In this document: positions 54,928 to 64,000 of the stretch, in pieces | How the letters are laid out: each line of letters starts with the position of its first letter | How positions within the stretch are numbered: the stretch's first letter is position 1 | Source of the DNA: Syngnathus acus | Taxonomy: Eukaryota > Chordata > Actinopteri > Syngnathiformes > Syngnathidae | NCBI RefSeq assembly: GCF_901709675.1 | Contig: NC_051087.1 | Location: forward strand, 12,465,384 to 12,529,383 | Direction of reading: 5' to 3' | DNA length: 64,000 nucleotides | The notes under the pieces: generated by a model | Database searches by the model: none | The model's input: only the letters and a program-made list of their open reading frames with translations | Told to the model about the DNA's origin: nothing | Made by a program: the position numbers and the translations under genes

Positions 54928-55259
54928 CAGTGATCCCTCGCTACTTTGCGTTTCGTTTATCGCGGCTTCACTACATTGCGGATTTTTTTTCCCAAATTAA
55001 AAAACAATTTAAAAGTCAAAATAAAACTTCTAAATTGAGGAAACGTGTCTAACCTATAGGACAATGTAGTATTGCTCCAAATGTTCGTTTACATTCCTTT
55101 TAAAGTCCGTTTTCGCGTGTTAGTACGATAGCGAATTAGCATCTTTCCGCTAACTCGTTAGCCTGCCCAGTACTTCTTGTTGGTGACCGTACTTCGCGGA
55201 TTTCACTTATCGCGGGTGGTTTTTGGAACCAATTATCCGCGATAAACGAGGGACTTCTG
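54928..55259. mobile_element. TA-flanked MITE (CAGTGATCCCTCG family), copy 1
   Basis: Ends CAGTGATCCCTCGCTACTTT and ATAAACGAGGGACTTCTG, flanked by TA on both sides. Length 332 bp, non-coding. TA duplication and CAG ends suggest a Tc1/mariner or pogo-type source. Confidence 0.8.
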
Positions 55260-55261
55260 TA

Positions 55262-56297
55262 CTAATATTAATTCTAACTGTAAAGAAATGTTATACAATT
55301 ACAGTTATTGTTCTGTACTGTATTGTTTGACAATAAAGTATGACAGTTTGTGATTGTTCTTTTATTTGTACTGCAAAGGTACTATACACGCACAGAACAG
55401 TGTGGGAAGGAATAGTTATTAACGGAATGGGAAAGGTTTATGTAGCATAAAACTATGGGGGAGGGGGTTGTTATAAAGCGTTAATATTACATCAATAAAA
55501 CCGTTCCTACTTTGCAGATTTTTGTTTATTGCGGGTGTTTTTGGAATGCATCCCATTTTTAACAGTTGTTACAAAATTAAGTTCAAAACTTATATCTGAG
55601 TCTCAGTGCCCACTCCCACCCACATCCAAAGCCAGGGGTGCAACTCACCAACCCACGGTGACACCTTTCACTTTTTAAACCCTTCTTTGAAACTGTGTTT
55701 TAAAACTCGAGGTCTTTAAAAAATATATATATTTTTGAACTTGTTGGGTAGCTATTTATGCACTGATCTGTTCCCTTTGTAGTTGACGCAAATGCATGCC
55801 GTCAAAGAGATTAATAGCTCTGTCACTCGTAATGAACTTCAGAGGAAGTAACCCCAAATATGTAAGCCGCAGTTTGTGTATGTGTGGGTGTGTTTAAGCT
55901 GCTGTGCAAAAGGGTTGGCCTTTGAAGTTGTGTTGCTCGGATCTTTTAGTACTTGGCCGTTCCCAGGCTGTCTGAGCCTGTCCTTGTCTTTGTCAAGGGC
56001 AGGACACAGAGTGATACAGACGAGAAAATGAGAGAGAAAGTCTTCTTTTCTCAACTTTACAGTCTTTGAGTGATACTATTAAAAGAAAATAGGTCAAAGA
56101 GGGCACAATTTTCTAAATACCCCTGTAATTGCTGCTGGAAGTCTGAGTGGGCATGTACGCGTTTGTGTGCTCTCTTGTGATTGTGAGTGTGTGGGAATAT
56201 TTATGTGTGAATATCCTTGGGTGACAATGTTACACTTTCCAGTTTACATTGGCAGCTTTGTGAAATGGTTAACACATTTATTTTTGGTTAACATATA
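55262..56297. other. Spacer between inverted MITEs, nothing recognised
   Basis: AT-rich, with a GCGGGTGTTTTTGGAATGCA piece near 55530 that may be another old MITE end. No exon supported. Confidence 0.4.
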
Positions 56298-56631
56298 CAG
56301 TAATCCCTCGTTTATCGTGGATAATTGGTTCCAAAAACCACCTGTGATAAGTGAAATCCGCGAAGTACGGTCACCAACAAGAAGTACTGGGCAGGCTAAC
56401 GAGTTGGCGGAAAGATGCTAATTCGCGATCGTGCTAACACGCGAAAGCAGACTTCTAAAGGAATGTAAACGAACATTTGGAGAAATACTACATTGTCCTA
56501 AAGGTTAGACACATGTTTGCTCAATTTAGAAGTTTTATTTTGACTTTTAAATGTTTTTTTTAATGTGGAAAAAAAATCCGCGATGTAGTGAAGCCGCGAT
56601 AAACGAAACGCGAAGTAGCGAGGGATCACTG
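56298..56631. mobile_element. TA-flanked MITE (CAGTGATCCCTCG family), copy 2, inverted
   Basis: CAGTAATCCCTCGTTTATCG at the left and GTAGCGAGGGATCACTG at the right, flanked by TA. It is the reverse complement of copy 1, with few differences over 334 bp. Confidence 0.82.
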
Positions 56632-57761
56632 TAGTTTCATATTACACGTACATAGTACGTTTAAAGGGTGTTTCAGTGCTGGTTATGGCCATATTTCCAA
56701 AACCTCCTTGGGAACTTGAATAAACACCTTCTTTGAGGTCAAAAGTCACATCTTCTTTTCCTGCTCATACCTTTCAGGCTATCTCTGTAAAGCAGTGCTT
56801 TTAGAAACATCCAAGTTCTCCCCCTTTGTCTAGGATGTGCTTTTAACAAACCAGATAAAGCTCGTGTGTGTGTGTGTGTGTGTGCATGTGTGTGTGCGTG
56901 GATACAGTAACCCTCAATATCTCTAACCTTCAAAAAAACTTCTGTTGTACTGCCAGAACAGAAATAAATAAAAGTGAGAAGAAGCTTGAAATGTGTGGCA
57001 AAGAGCCAGAACGAATTGTCAGATATGTTTCAGCAGATCATTGTCTGTTTTTGCTCCGGTTTTTCTTGCAGCCTTGTCGCCATAATGTTACTGCTTCTGA
57101 GATTTCGGGTAATCTTTTTTACCATTTTATACCTCTTGACTAAGAGAATAATTCAGGTTCTTACCTTTTCTACTTTGTTAAAGTGAAAACTGCAAAGCTT
57201 TACTTGTGAAAGTCTTCTGTGATCCAGCTGCATCCAAAGAAATCGAGCATCTGTTGAGAATGCGCCCTCTAGGGGTATAAAGTCTAAACATTAGCAGCTT
57301 CTACCACAGAAAAAGGGGATGAACTCATTGTCAAAACAAGATTTTTGATATTCCCCATCCTCCACTTTTGATCTGGGATCATCACAACACTTAATTCCCA
57401 CAGATAAAAGGAATACGTATGCAGAATAACAGATGGGCTAAGATATGGACACCATCATCAAGTTAAGGCAAATATTTAATAGCTAGAAGCGTAGCCAAGG
57501 TGTGAGCTCACCTTAAGCACTGCTATCTATCAGTCACTGTAATAAAACAGCACTTCCTCTGAAGCTTTCTGCCTGAAGGAACTCAGGAACAGGGTTGCAC
57601 CTGGAATCTGTAATAAACTGCACCTCAACACATCCAGAAACATCGCTTCACACAAATACGTATATTCTTTAAATGAAACATCTGCTCAACTATACGTTTC
57701 ACCCCCGCAACAGAGTATGAGTAATTTGCTTTGACTGATCCCCCATAAGGGTCCACAGGTT
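56632..57761. other. Intergenic, (TG)n only
   Basis: It holds a (TG)n tract at about 56864-56899 and otherwise unremarkable AT-rich DNA. Confidence 0.4.
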
Positions 57762-57773
57762 TTCCCCAGAATA

Positions 57774-58136
57774 TCCATCCATCCATCTTCTGAACCGCTT
57801 AGTCCCCACGGGGGTCGCGGGAGTGCTGGAGCCTATCCCAGCCATCATCGGGCAGTAGGCGGGGGACACCCTGAACCGGTTGCCAGCCAATCGCAGGGCA
57901 CACAGAGACAAACAACCATTTGCACTCGCACTCACACCTAGGGACAATTTGGAGTCTTCAATCGGCCTACCAAGCATGTTTTTGGGATGTGGGAGGAAAC
58001 CGGAGTGCCCGGAGAAAACCCACGCGGGCCCGGGGAGAACATGCAAACTCCGCACAGGGAGGGCCGGAGGTGGAATCGAACCCGCACCCTCCTAGCTGTG
58101 AGGCGGACGTGCTACCCAGTGCTCACCGAGCCGCCC
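57774..58136 (-). mobile_element. tRNA-derived SINE, full length, second young copy
   Basis: Same structure as 37033-37396, ending on the minus strand in TAAGCGGTTCAGAAGATGGA. Flanked by a perfect 12-bp duplication, TTCCCCAGAATA, at 57762-57773 and 58137-58148. Only scattered substitutions and a one-base deletion in the head separate the two copies. Confidence 0.92.
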
Positions 58137-58148
58137 TTCCCCAGAATA

Positions 58149-58728
58149 GATATCTGAAAAATATTGCACAGATTGATACTTAAATAACTGTGATTGGAGG
58201 TGGAAGGATATCTTTTTATGGAGGTGAAACATGAGGCATGTGTGTGTTACTTGGCTGCTCTTCTCAGAAGTCGGCCTTTACCAATGTGCTTGCTTGGCAA
58301 GAAACTTTTTCAAAAGCATTTTTGAACATTCTTGGATCTAAGAAGATGAAACGCCCACATACGAATTTGTGATCTCAGATAGCCTTGACTCACTTCAATT
58401 GTATGTGTGTAGGTCCGCCTTTGGCTCCTCTAAACAAAATGCAAGTGACGTGACTACATAGCAAAGCTTCAATATATAAACATAAATTTCTAACCTGAAC
58501 CTCAGGGTCTCCAATTTCACAATGTTCCTATCAGTAGGTACACCACACAATCAGGCATGAGTGTGAGTGGATGCTCGACTGTTCATATGCTCATTGCAAT
58601 TGACTTGTGATCAATCCACGATCATCAGGGATCACCTTTTAGATTATTTGTTAGTAGGAAAAATTGCTCCAGAAAATAGATAGAATTGCTTTTCAATGAT
58701 TGATTGATGGATGGAATAAATCAGGGGT
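58149..58728. other. Intergenic, nothing recognised
   Basis: No supported exon or repeat. Confidence 0.4.
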
Positions 58729-59020
58729 GTCAAACTCATTTTTGCCGCGGGCCACATTGTAGTCATAGTTTCTTTCGAAGGGCCATTATGACTGTCAACC
58801 TAAATAAATGTATGAACTCCTCATATGATATAATCGTGTAAGCTACAAAACAAACTGACAAATAACTAATTTTCAAATCAGACTAATAAACTGTTCAAAC
58901 ATTTTAAAAAGATGAGTTTTAAAGGTGAAGACAATTTGATGCACATTTTGTCTTTGCGGGCCACATAAAATGATGTGGCGGGCCACATCTGGCCCCCGGG
59001 CCTTGAGTTTGAGTTGTGGA
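58729..59020. mobile_element. GTGTCAAACTC hAT copy
   Basis: The left end CAGGGGTGTCAAACTCATTT is typical; the right end (CCTTGAGTTTGAGTTGTG) is altered. Flanks GAATAAAT and GACTAAAT match at 7 of 8 positions. Confidence 0.65.
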
Positions 59021-59459
59021 CTAAATAATTGCATGATTATGACATATAAGACAGAAGTGGTCAGCCTTGGCTGCAGTCTTTTCCACGCTGGGTGAATGCT
59101 CTTATTTCCCTAAATCACACTCAAATAAACTCAGTTACTAAGTGAAAATATCCATCCATTTCATACTTGCCAACTTTCTTGATCACGTGGGAGACTCCCA
59201 AATTTCATGGATGGATGGATGGATGCAGTGGCGTGCTGGGACTGTTTTTCAGCCTGGAAGTTTCAAATCCAACCGGCCCAATGGTAGGCGCACAGAATAA
59301 TAGAATACCTCTGTTATCCCTACCGCTATGTCACTTGACTCCACTATTTAAGTGCTGACAATGGGTGACTATAACAGAAAATAAAAGATTACATAATATA
59401 TAGATAATAAAATAAAAAATATATAATAAAACACATAATTAAGATTGTAAGTAGGCTAC

Positions 59460-60155
59460 TGTCAGGTTTAAATCGCTGACTGAACAACTATTAAGAGAAG
59501 AGCATCAGCAAACAAACCACAAGTGAGACAGAATATCAAGTCTTTTCTCGCGAGGAGTGCAGTACAGATAGTTTACAACAATCTCACAACACTAAATATC
59601 TGTGTACACTCCCGCTCTTTTTATTTGGATTTGCCCTGCCCACAATTATGAGACGAAAGCCCCTAAAGGAAGGGGGGAGCACGTGGGCTTTGCCTCGTAA
59701 GCAAAATAATAAGAACGTGAGAAAAAGGAGTTTGAGTTGAGAAGAGAAAGTCCTTGAGCTCTAGCAAGGGAGGTTTTACGACCTTGTGTAGGATGAGACA
59801 AGCTAGGTTATTAATTACTGGATACGCACAAACATAATCTAACGATCAAGATAGCTTGGAAAACCCAGACTTTGATGGTCACTTGTAGGTTCATCTGAAG
59901 TGCAAGACAGCAATGAGGCATGTTGTCTAACAAAGTGGTCTTTGTTAAGAAGGAACTGTCTCGGTAGATGTCTTCTTTTTGCTGAGTTGTCAGCTGCGTC
60001 CTGTCTGACCTCTCTCCTGGCCCAGCCGTACCTTTTCTCTTCTGTGGTACATCATAAAAACAGCAAGGCAAAACAGCAAGCATATATTGCAGTAATATTG
60101 CGGTAAAGCATTGATTAGAGAACGCATGATAACATATATATACATTTTCCTAACA
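59460..60155 (-). mobile_element. Solo LTR, minus orientation
   Basis: A 696-bp unit with TGTCAGG and CCTAACA ends (TG...CA), flanked by a perfect 5-bp duplication, GCTAC, at 59455-59459 and 60156-60160. On the minus strand an AATAAAAAG promoter or polyadenylation-like box lies about 155 bp before the 3' end. There is no internal gag-pol sequence. Length and layout suit an endogenous retrovirus or gypsy-like element; the LTR alone cannot decide. Confidence 0.78.
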
Positions 60156-60160
60156 GCTAC

Positions 60161-61889
60161 TGTGGCATTTGAATTATGTTTTATGTTGCATTATCATTAT
60201 CTCCCATTATTAAAATATGCAGTATACGTATATTCTAAAATGCAAGATGAATAGCTAGCAGAGCATCCAAGCCTGATATTAGCATACTAATTAGTGTTGT
60301 GCCTGATATTAGCCCGTGTTCTGCCCTAAGCCCCTAACCCTGGCTCTTTACCGTTTTCCTCTTTGGTTGGTCTTCTTAAAAACATATTTGTGAGCTTTGC
60401 ACACTTGGCAGCATCATCCTGTAAAGCCTTTCTTTTACGTATCGGAGCTTTTTCAGCCCCACCTGGCTTTTTTCTGTCCATCGTTTAATTCACTGGCTAC
60501 ACCTCTTTCGTACACCTAGCGTCATCCAGGCATGAAAATCCACAATTAAAGTGCAGTTTTTTTAATTAGCAAGGGTGAAAGCCAAGGGCAAAAGTCTTTT
60601 TCTTAAAGCCTAAATTTTATTGTATTTGAATATTGAGCCATCGACACCAGGGATCCCCAACCAACCGTACGCTGCTCTATTAAAAGTAAAAGGGTTGAGG
60701 ACTACTGAATTACATTAATTTACATTGGTGCCTTTAGGAGTAAATAAGCAATCAAATCTTTATGGGAACTCTATTTACAGGCATGCATAGGGAGGGGGTT
60801 GAGTTGGAAAGGAGTTAACAGCTTCTGCTCTGGACGGAGTCTCAAAGTCACCAGTAATCACCAATAACACCACAAAAAGTTGCTAGACGTGTTGCTAGTC
60901 ACTTAGAGTAGGAGAGATGGAAAAGTAACTAAAAGTCAGGTGCTTCACCGCACATGCTCATCATGTAAGCTCTACTCTGCACTTGCATGAGACAGCGCTC
61001 CCTCCATCAAAAAAAAAGATAATTTGAATTATTATGCAAGTGAATGTTACGTGTGCTCAAATCCTTTATCTTTTCTATGTTTTGACAGAAAAATGTCAAC
61101 AATATTTTATTAATAGTTTATATTTTATTTAAACAGTTTCAAATTGAGAAAAAATACATATATGAAAAGATCATTTTCAAAGGTGTGAATTACATGCTTG
61201 AATAAACTGACCACTACTTCATTGACCTGACAGGTTTGAAAATCCTGCAGGCAAGAAGGTATCTCTCGTCTCCCTCTTTGCTGTAGTCGTAACCTACTTG
61301 ACTTTTTCCATGTAAGAATAAAAAAAAGATGCGTATATGAATAATAAATATGACACCTCTACATTTTAATTGATTCTTCTTGAGCACCCACATGAAAATT
61401 GCCAAGATTTCCATCCATCCCCTGAGAGCCTGTTGGATTTTTCCTTTTATTGATTAATGCCATAATGCATTTATTGCTCTGGATGTCTGAATTAAACAAA
61501 GAAGAAAAAGGAGAGGTGATAAATATTTGACAAAGAGTTTTTAATCATATGTAATATGTCAGGGAGGTATTTCTTTAGCTTTTGTTTCAATGCATAGAGC
61601 CTTTCCTGCAATTGTTTCTTTGTCGTTTGCTTGGATCATACCTGCACGTCTGTTCATAACAACCCGATCCGCGTCAAAATCACAAAATCCAATGAGTTAT
61701 AATGAACAGACCCAACCTAGCTGTTGGCTTTTTCTTCTTCGTCTTCTTCTTTGCCTTCTTCCTTTTCTTCTCTGTCTTCTTTCAGGTAGACGAGGCACGA
61801 CAAGCCCCCAACCAGCATTTAGGACGACTCAATTATCTCTCTTCTGCAACACTAGTGTGCAATATCATTGAAAATGCGTAATTCATTGA
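60161..61889. other. Intergenic, one miniature element
   Basis: It contains a roughly 60-bp unit at about 60648-60706 starting CAGGGATCCCCAACC and ending GGTTGAGGACTACTG, a shrunken Charlie-type hAT end pair. Otherwise nothing is recognised. Confidence 0.4.
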
Positions 61890-62950
61890 CAGTGGTACCT
61901 CTACTTACAAACTTAATTGGTTCCGCGATCAGGTTTGTAAGTAGAAATGTTTGTAAGTAGAAGCAACGTTTCTCATAGGAATCAATGTAAAAGCAAATAA
62001 TGTGTGCCGAACACACATTTTGCCCTCGTTTTCCATGAAAAACATACAGAGAATCAAAATGACTGTTTTATTTTTGCTTATATACTCGTCATTACTTTTT
62101 GGTGCATTTAAAAATTGAATCCACCACTTATAAATTGTGAGACTCACTCTACGACAATCAGGAATCACTATTGGCTAAAACGGTTGATGGCCTGGAATCA
62201 GTTTGAAAATGGGATATTCTCACGGGTTGACTTATTCTAAAAAGGCTGCTGTTAGAATGAGTACTCCTGTAACTTTGCTTGGAGAGGGAGGCACCTATTC
62301 AAATTTGCTACACTTGGTGGAAACACACAGAGACAGTAAAGCGATGCCCGCCATAAACGGTGCTACCAGGCCCTACTGGGAGCAAAATAAAGTTCAATAT
62401 CTTGCTCAAAGGCAATATGATAACCCGGATTAATGACTTTTCCGACTGTGTGAGTGGTCATTGAAAGTACCTTCAAAAGAACGCGAGTTAGAACTTAAAA
62501 CAAGAAATTAAAGAAAAGGAACCTAGCTTCCAAAGATGAAAATTGACAAACAAAAAGTTGTGTTCTTCATGTTATTATTGAAAACAAGCTGGTACTGTCT
62601 GCCAACCGGCAACAGCTTCTGCCTTTCACTCAATGCGTGGGCGCTCCTGCAGCAGGGGATAGTACATACTCCGTCGCGAGTTCGATGATATGCATGCCTT
62701 TGCGATGCTCCTTTATCATTTTGTGTTTCATATTGATCGTCTTTGAAGACATACTTGACTATACTACTTGTTTTTTATACCACAAATGCGCCGAGATGAA
62801 CAGGGAATGGCATAACAAACGAGACAAGGCGGGGGAGATGTGGGTGGTAGGTTCGAGAGTCGAAAATTGGTTAGTAAGTAGATGCAAAAAAAACGTGAGG
62901 CTCTGGTTCGTATCTCGAAAAGTTAGGCGTTCGTAAGTAGAGGTACCATG
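61890..62950. mobile_element. DNA transposon remnant with CAGTGGTACCTCTACTTAC ends
   Basis: CAGTGGTACCTCTACTTACA at the left is mirrored by CGTAAGTAGAGGTACCATG at the right; subterminal copies of TTTGTAAGTAGA occur near both ends. About 1.06 kb. Internal open frames have no recognised transposase domain. A Tc1/mariner-pogo source is likely from the end type. Confidence 0.65.
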
Positions 62951-64000
62951 GTATGTCTTTTTTAATTAAAAACTTCAGTCAGATGAGTGAACAAGTAAAC
63001 AAAAAAAATACCAATGTGATTGCTTGTTTTGCCGAAATATTGAAATAGGACTTAAGCAGTTATATGTTTTGTGATTATGCTATGTGTGATCTGCTTGGGG
63101 TAAAGTTTGCCAACATGTAAAAGAAGTAGTAAAACTGTGTAAATTCTTTCCAGAATTGTTCTGAGGCACAAGATGTGATGGACGTCACCCAGTAGAAATG
63201 TGACTTGAGAACAGATACAGCTGTACTGTTTTTTTGTGGTGGGTAAACAATGAAAACTTATGAAGTGGGATGAAGACTGTAAGGGCAAACTAGATCAGAC
63301 CATTAATAGTAACAAATCTCGAATTCATGGGTTGTAGTGTGAGTTTGTGTCAGTGACTTTTACAACTGGCCTGAATGCTATTTTGAATTTAACTGATAAA
63401 GTGTAGGTCAGAAAGTGGCACTTCTGTCCTCTTGTTGCCTGCTATAGGCTGAGCAATTGATTTGCAGGCAGAGAGGTAAGATTCACATTCAGAATGACCA
63501 ATGAACCACGTGTTTGTGGGTCAAGGATCATTGGTGTTGACCATTTCTAACAGACAAAGAAGGTTACCATAACATAGATTAAACTTCACTTTTTGAGGTA
63601 CATAATTGATTCACCCAGTCTTATCTAAATAACTGACAAGATTTGAAGATGATTTAGTATGCAAATTGTTTTTTATATTACCTGTCTGAATCCTTCCTAT
63701 GACATCATTGTGATATAAATTATTTCCACAAGTAATAAGGACACAGAAAGTCAAAGTCCTGGGGATTACTGATAAGAACTGATGCTCAATAGTGCTGAAT
63801 ATTTAACAGTACTGGATTGATTTTATTTGGCAATTTTATCATCATTCTCTGGGAGCATGAAAAATGGTATCAGAGAATGACATTTCCTTCTGCACATGTC
63901 CTTGGACTGAGGCTGTGTTTCGATAGAAAAGTAATTGCAAATGATTTTTTCAGCATTTCCACATTGACAATGATAACAGCACGAATTGATTTTCTGCAGC
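62951..64000. other. Right edge, nothing recognised
   Basis: AT-rich sequence without a supported exon, RNA gene or known repeat. Confidence 0.4.

Noticed and set aside
37033-58136. tRNA-like heads with B-box in several places
   Set aside because: They belong to SINE copies; none has a complete cloverleaf free of SINE body, so I do not call tRNA genes.
61214-61414. Minus-strand frame YDYSKEGDERYLLACRIFKP as a terminal exon
   Set aside because: The acceptor context is weak, no upstream partner exon was found and no family is recognised.

Overview
This is vertebrate nuclear DNA, almost certainly from a ray-finned (teleost) fish. The evidence is: short coding exons with consensus GT/AG splice sites separated by AT-rich introns; long simple-sequence tracts; and a dense mixture of typically teleost mobile elements (Tc1-like, several hAT families, an RTE/Rex3-like LINE, a CR1/L2-type LINE fragment, tRNA-derived SINEs, foldback MITEs, solo LTRs). 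No prokaryotic, CRISPR or operon-like feature is present. I cannot name the species.

Layout. Two recognisable genes lie on the minus strand in the left half. (1) Positions 792-4979 hold the first six coding exons of a CARD-coiled-coil (CARMA family) scaffold, best matched to CARD14; the gene runs off the left edge. (2) Positions 13744-30949 hold what I read as a complete FRMPD1 coding sequence in 14 exons. Exon lengths and splice phases join without a break into 2043 codons plus stop. Order: short basic N-terminus, PDZ, FERM, then a very long low-complexity tail with a structured C-terminal block. The first coding exon (30831-30949) is short and was found by reading splice sites. Between the two genes (about 5.0-13.7 kb) sit a Tc1-like transposon with one frameshift, a solo LTR and degenerate hAT copies.

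The right half (about 31-64 kb) contains no gene I can name. It is repeat-rich intergenic or 5' non-coding DNA: a 177-bp near-perfect palindrome, a GA/CpG-rich promoter-like patch near 39 kb, two young full-length SINE copies with target-site duplications, a 51-bp SINE head-only insertion, a three-level nested insertion (46.4-48.7 kb) with a target duplication at every level, a full-length RTE-type LINE with an intact 1059-residue ORF and 12-bp target duplication (51324-54691), an inverted pair of TA-flanked MITEs, and a second solo LTR (59460-60155). Some ORFs on the minus strand near 44.5, 48.8 and 50.6 kb look exon-like but remain unidentified.

How the parts relate. The two host genes encode membrane- and signalosome-associated scaffolds and share orientation, but nothing shows functional coupling. 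The clearest biology is in the mobile elements. The SINE and the RTE-type LINE share their 3' end (a TAAGCGG block followed by GATG repeats), consistent with the LINE mobilising the SINE. The LINE also begins with a nested stem arrangement resembling the 5' HDV-like ribozymes known from some non-LTR retrotransposons.
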